The notes beneath the pieces were generated by a model. The model saw nothing but the letters and a program-made list of their open reading frames with translations. It was not told where the DNA came from and made no database searches. Below are positions 52,980 through 53,111 of a stretch of DNA of 53,111 nucleotides, piece after piece; position 1 is the first letter of the stretch, and each line of letters begins with the position of its first letter. The translations under genes and the position numbers were made by a program. The DNA comes from Flavobacterium sp. JAS (GTDB lineage: Bacteria > Bacteroidota > Bacteroidia > Flavobacteriales > Flavobacteriaceae), in NCBI RefSeq assembly GCF_020991455.1, contig NZ_JAJMOX010000020.1, positions 1 to 53,111 on the forward strand. Direction: 5' to 3'.

Positions 52980-53111
52980 CTAGACTTGTTCAAAAATATT
53001 CTTAAACTGATACAAAATTCTCTCTATCAATCGTAAATCTTCGGTTACAATTTCGGCGCTTCCTTTCATTTCCTGCTGAAATACAATTTGTTTTTTATAG
53101 GAAGTTTCGAG
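52980..53111 (-). CDS. HlyD-family secretion protein, 3' end only
   Basis: The last 43 codons of a minus-strand gene that continues beyond the window, ending in FEQV and stop. The stretch QQEMKGSAEIVTEDLRLIER followed by ILYQFKNIF is the C-terminus of HlyD-type membrane fusion proteins, which link an inner-membrane bacteriocin/peptide ABC exporter to an outer-membrane channel. Only the last beta-barrel strands and the terminal helix are seen. The gene probably belongs to a peptide export operon on the right and suggests that ordinary chromosome resumes here. Confidence 0.8.
   Translation of the reverse strand, partial: LETSYKKQIVFQQEMKGSAEIVTEDLRLIERILYQFKNIFEQV

Overview
The window looks like chromosomal DNA of a Flavobacterium-type member of the Bacteroidota. 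The signs are a low GC content, promoters of the form TTG-N20-TAnnTTTG, a type IX secretion sorting domain, RHS/DUF6443 proteins, a DUF6520 peptide next to a MauE-like membrane protein, and Bacteroidetes-type TraG and MobA. No ribosomal or species-marker gene is present, so the genus is an inference.

Left part (1-10.3 kb): a sharp junction near 333-336 joins the 3' part of a conjugation ATPase gene (traG, minus strand) to the 3' part of an S9 peptidase gene (plus strand). Then come a DUF6520 peptide, a MauE/DoxX membrane protein, a small acidic protein with a textbook Bacteroidetes promoter, the exodeoxyribonuclease VII pair xseA-xseB, a small protein with a paralogue at 21 kb, a pair of lipoproteins (one a putative zinc peptidase) between imperfect direct repeats, and a PhoD-type phosphatase.

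Island (10.55-31.5 kb): it opens with a large serine recombinase whose 3' end reads through a tRNA 3'-end fragment, a likely attachment site. Next are an orphan MobA, two tandem IS3-family transposases (the first lacks the catalytic Glu), a five-gene operon built on inactive-nucleotidyltransferase plus HEPN proteins with a divergent XRE regulator, a complete type I restriction-modification system (hsdM, hsdS, hsdR) with a YgjP-like metalloprotease and a putative HEPN ribonuclease, and a RadC-like JAB protein.

Cassette-like part (31.6-37.5 kb and 49.4-52.8 kb): mostly single genes, all on the minus strand (PIN protein, hypothetical proteins, two GNAT acetyltransferases, an HNH-like protein, a frameshifted gene, the MntA-HepT toxin-antitoxin pair). 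They are separated by about 130-bp repeats with palindromic ends that resemble integron attC sites. No integron integrase is visible. A Ser-type tRNA-like gene with an apparent GAA anticodon lies beside the first block.

Inserted between the two cassette blocks (37.6-49.2 kb): an IS1-family element, a T9SS cargo protein - RHS protein with C-terminal metzincin - putative immunity protein operon on the minus strand, and a decayed, inverted counterpart on the plus strand (remnant of the T9SS gene plus a second RHS protein). Remnants of IS6 and IS1 transposases and several tRNA-3'-end-like scars followed by hairpin terminators show repeated insertion and decay. The window ends in the 3' end of an HlyD-type secretion gene.

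The best candidates for something undescribed are the HEPN operon at 16.5-20.4 kb and the attC-like cassette array.
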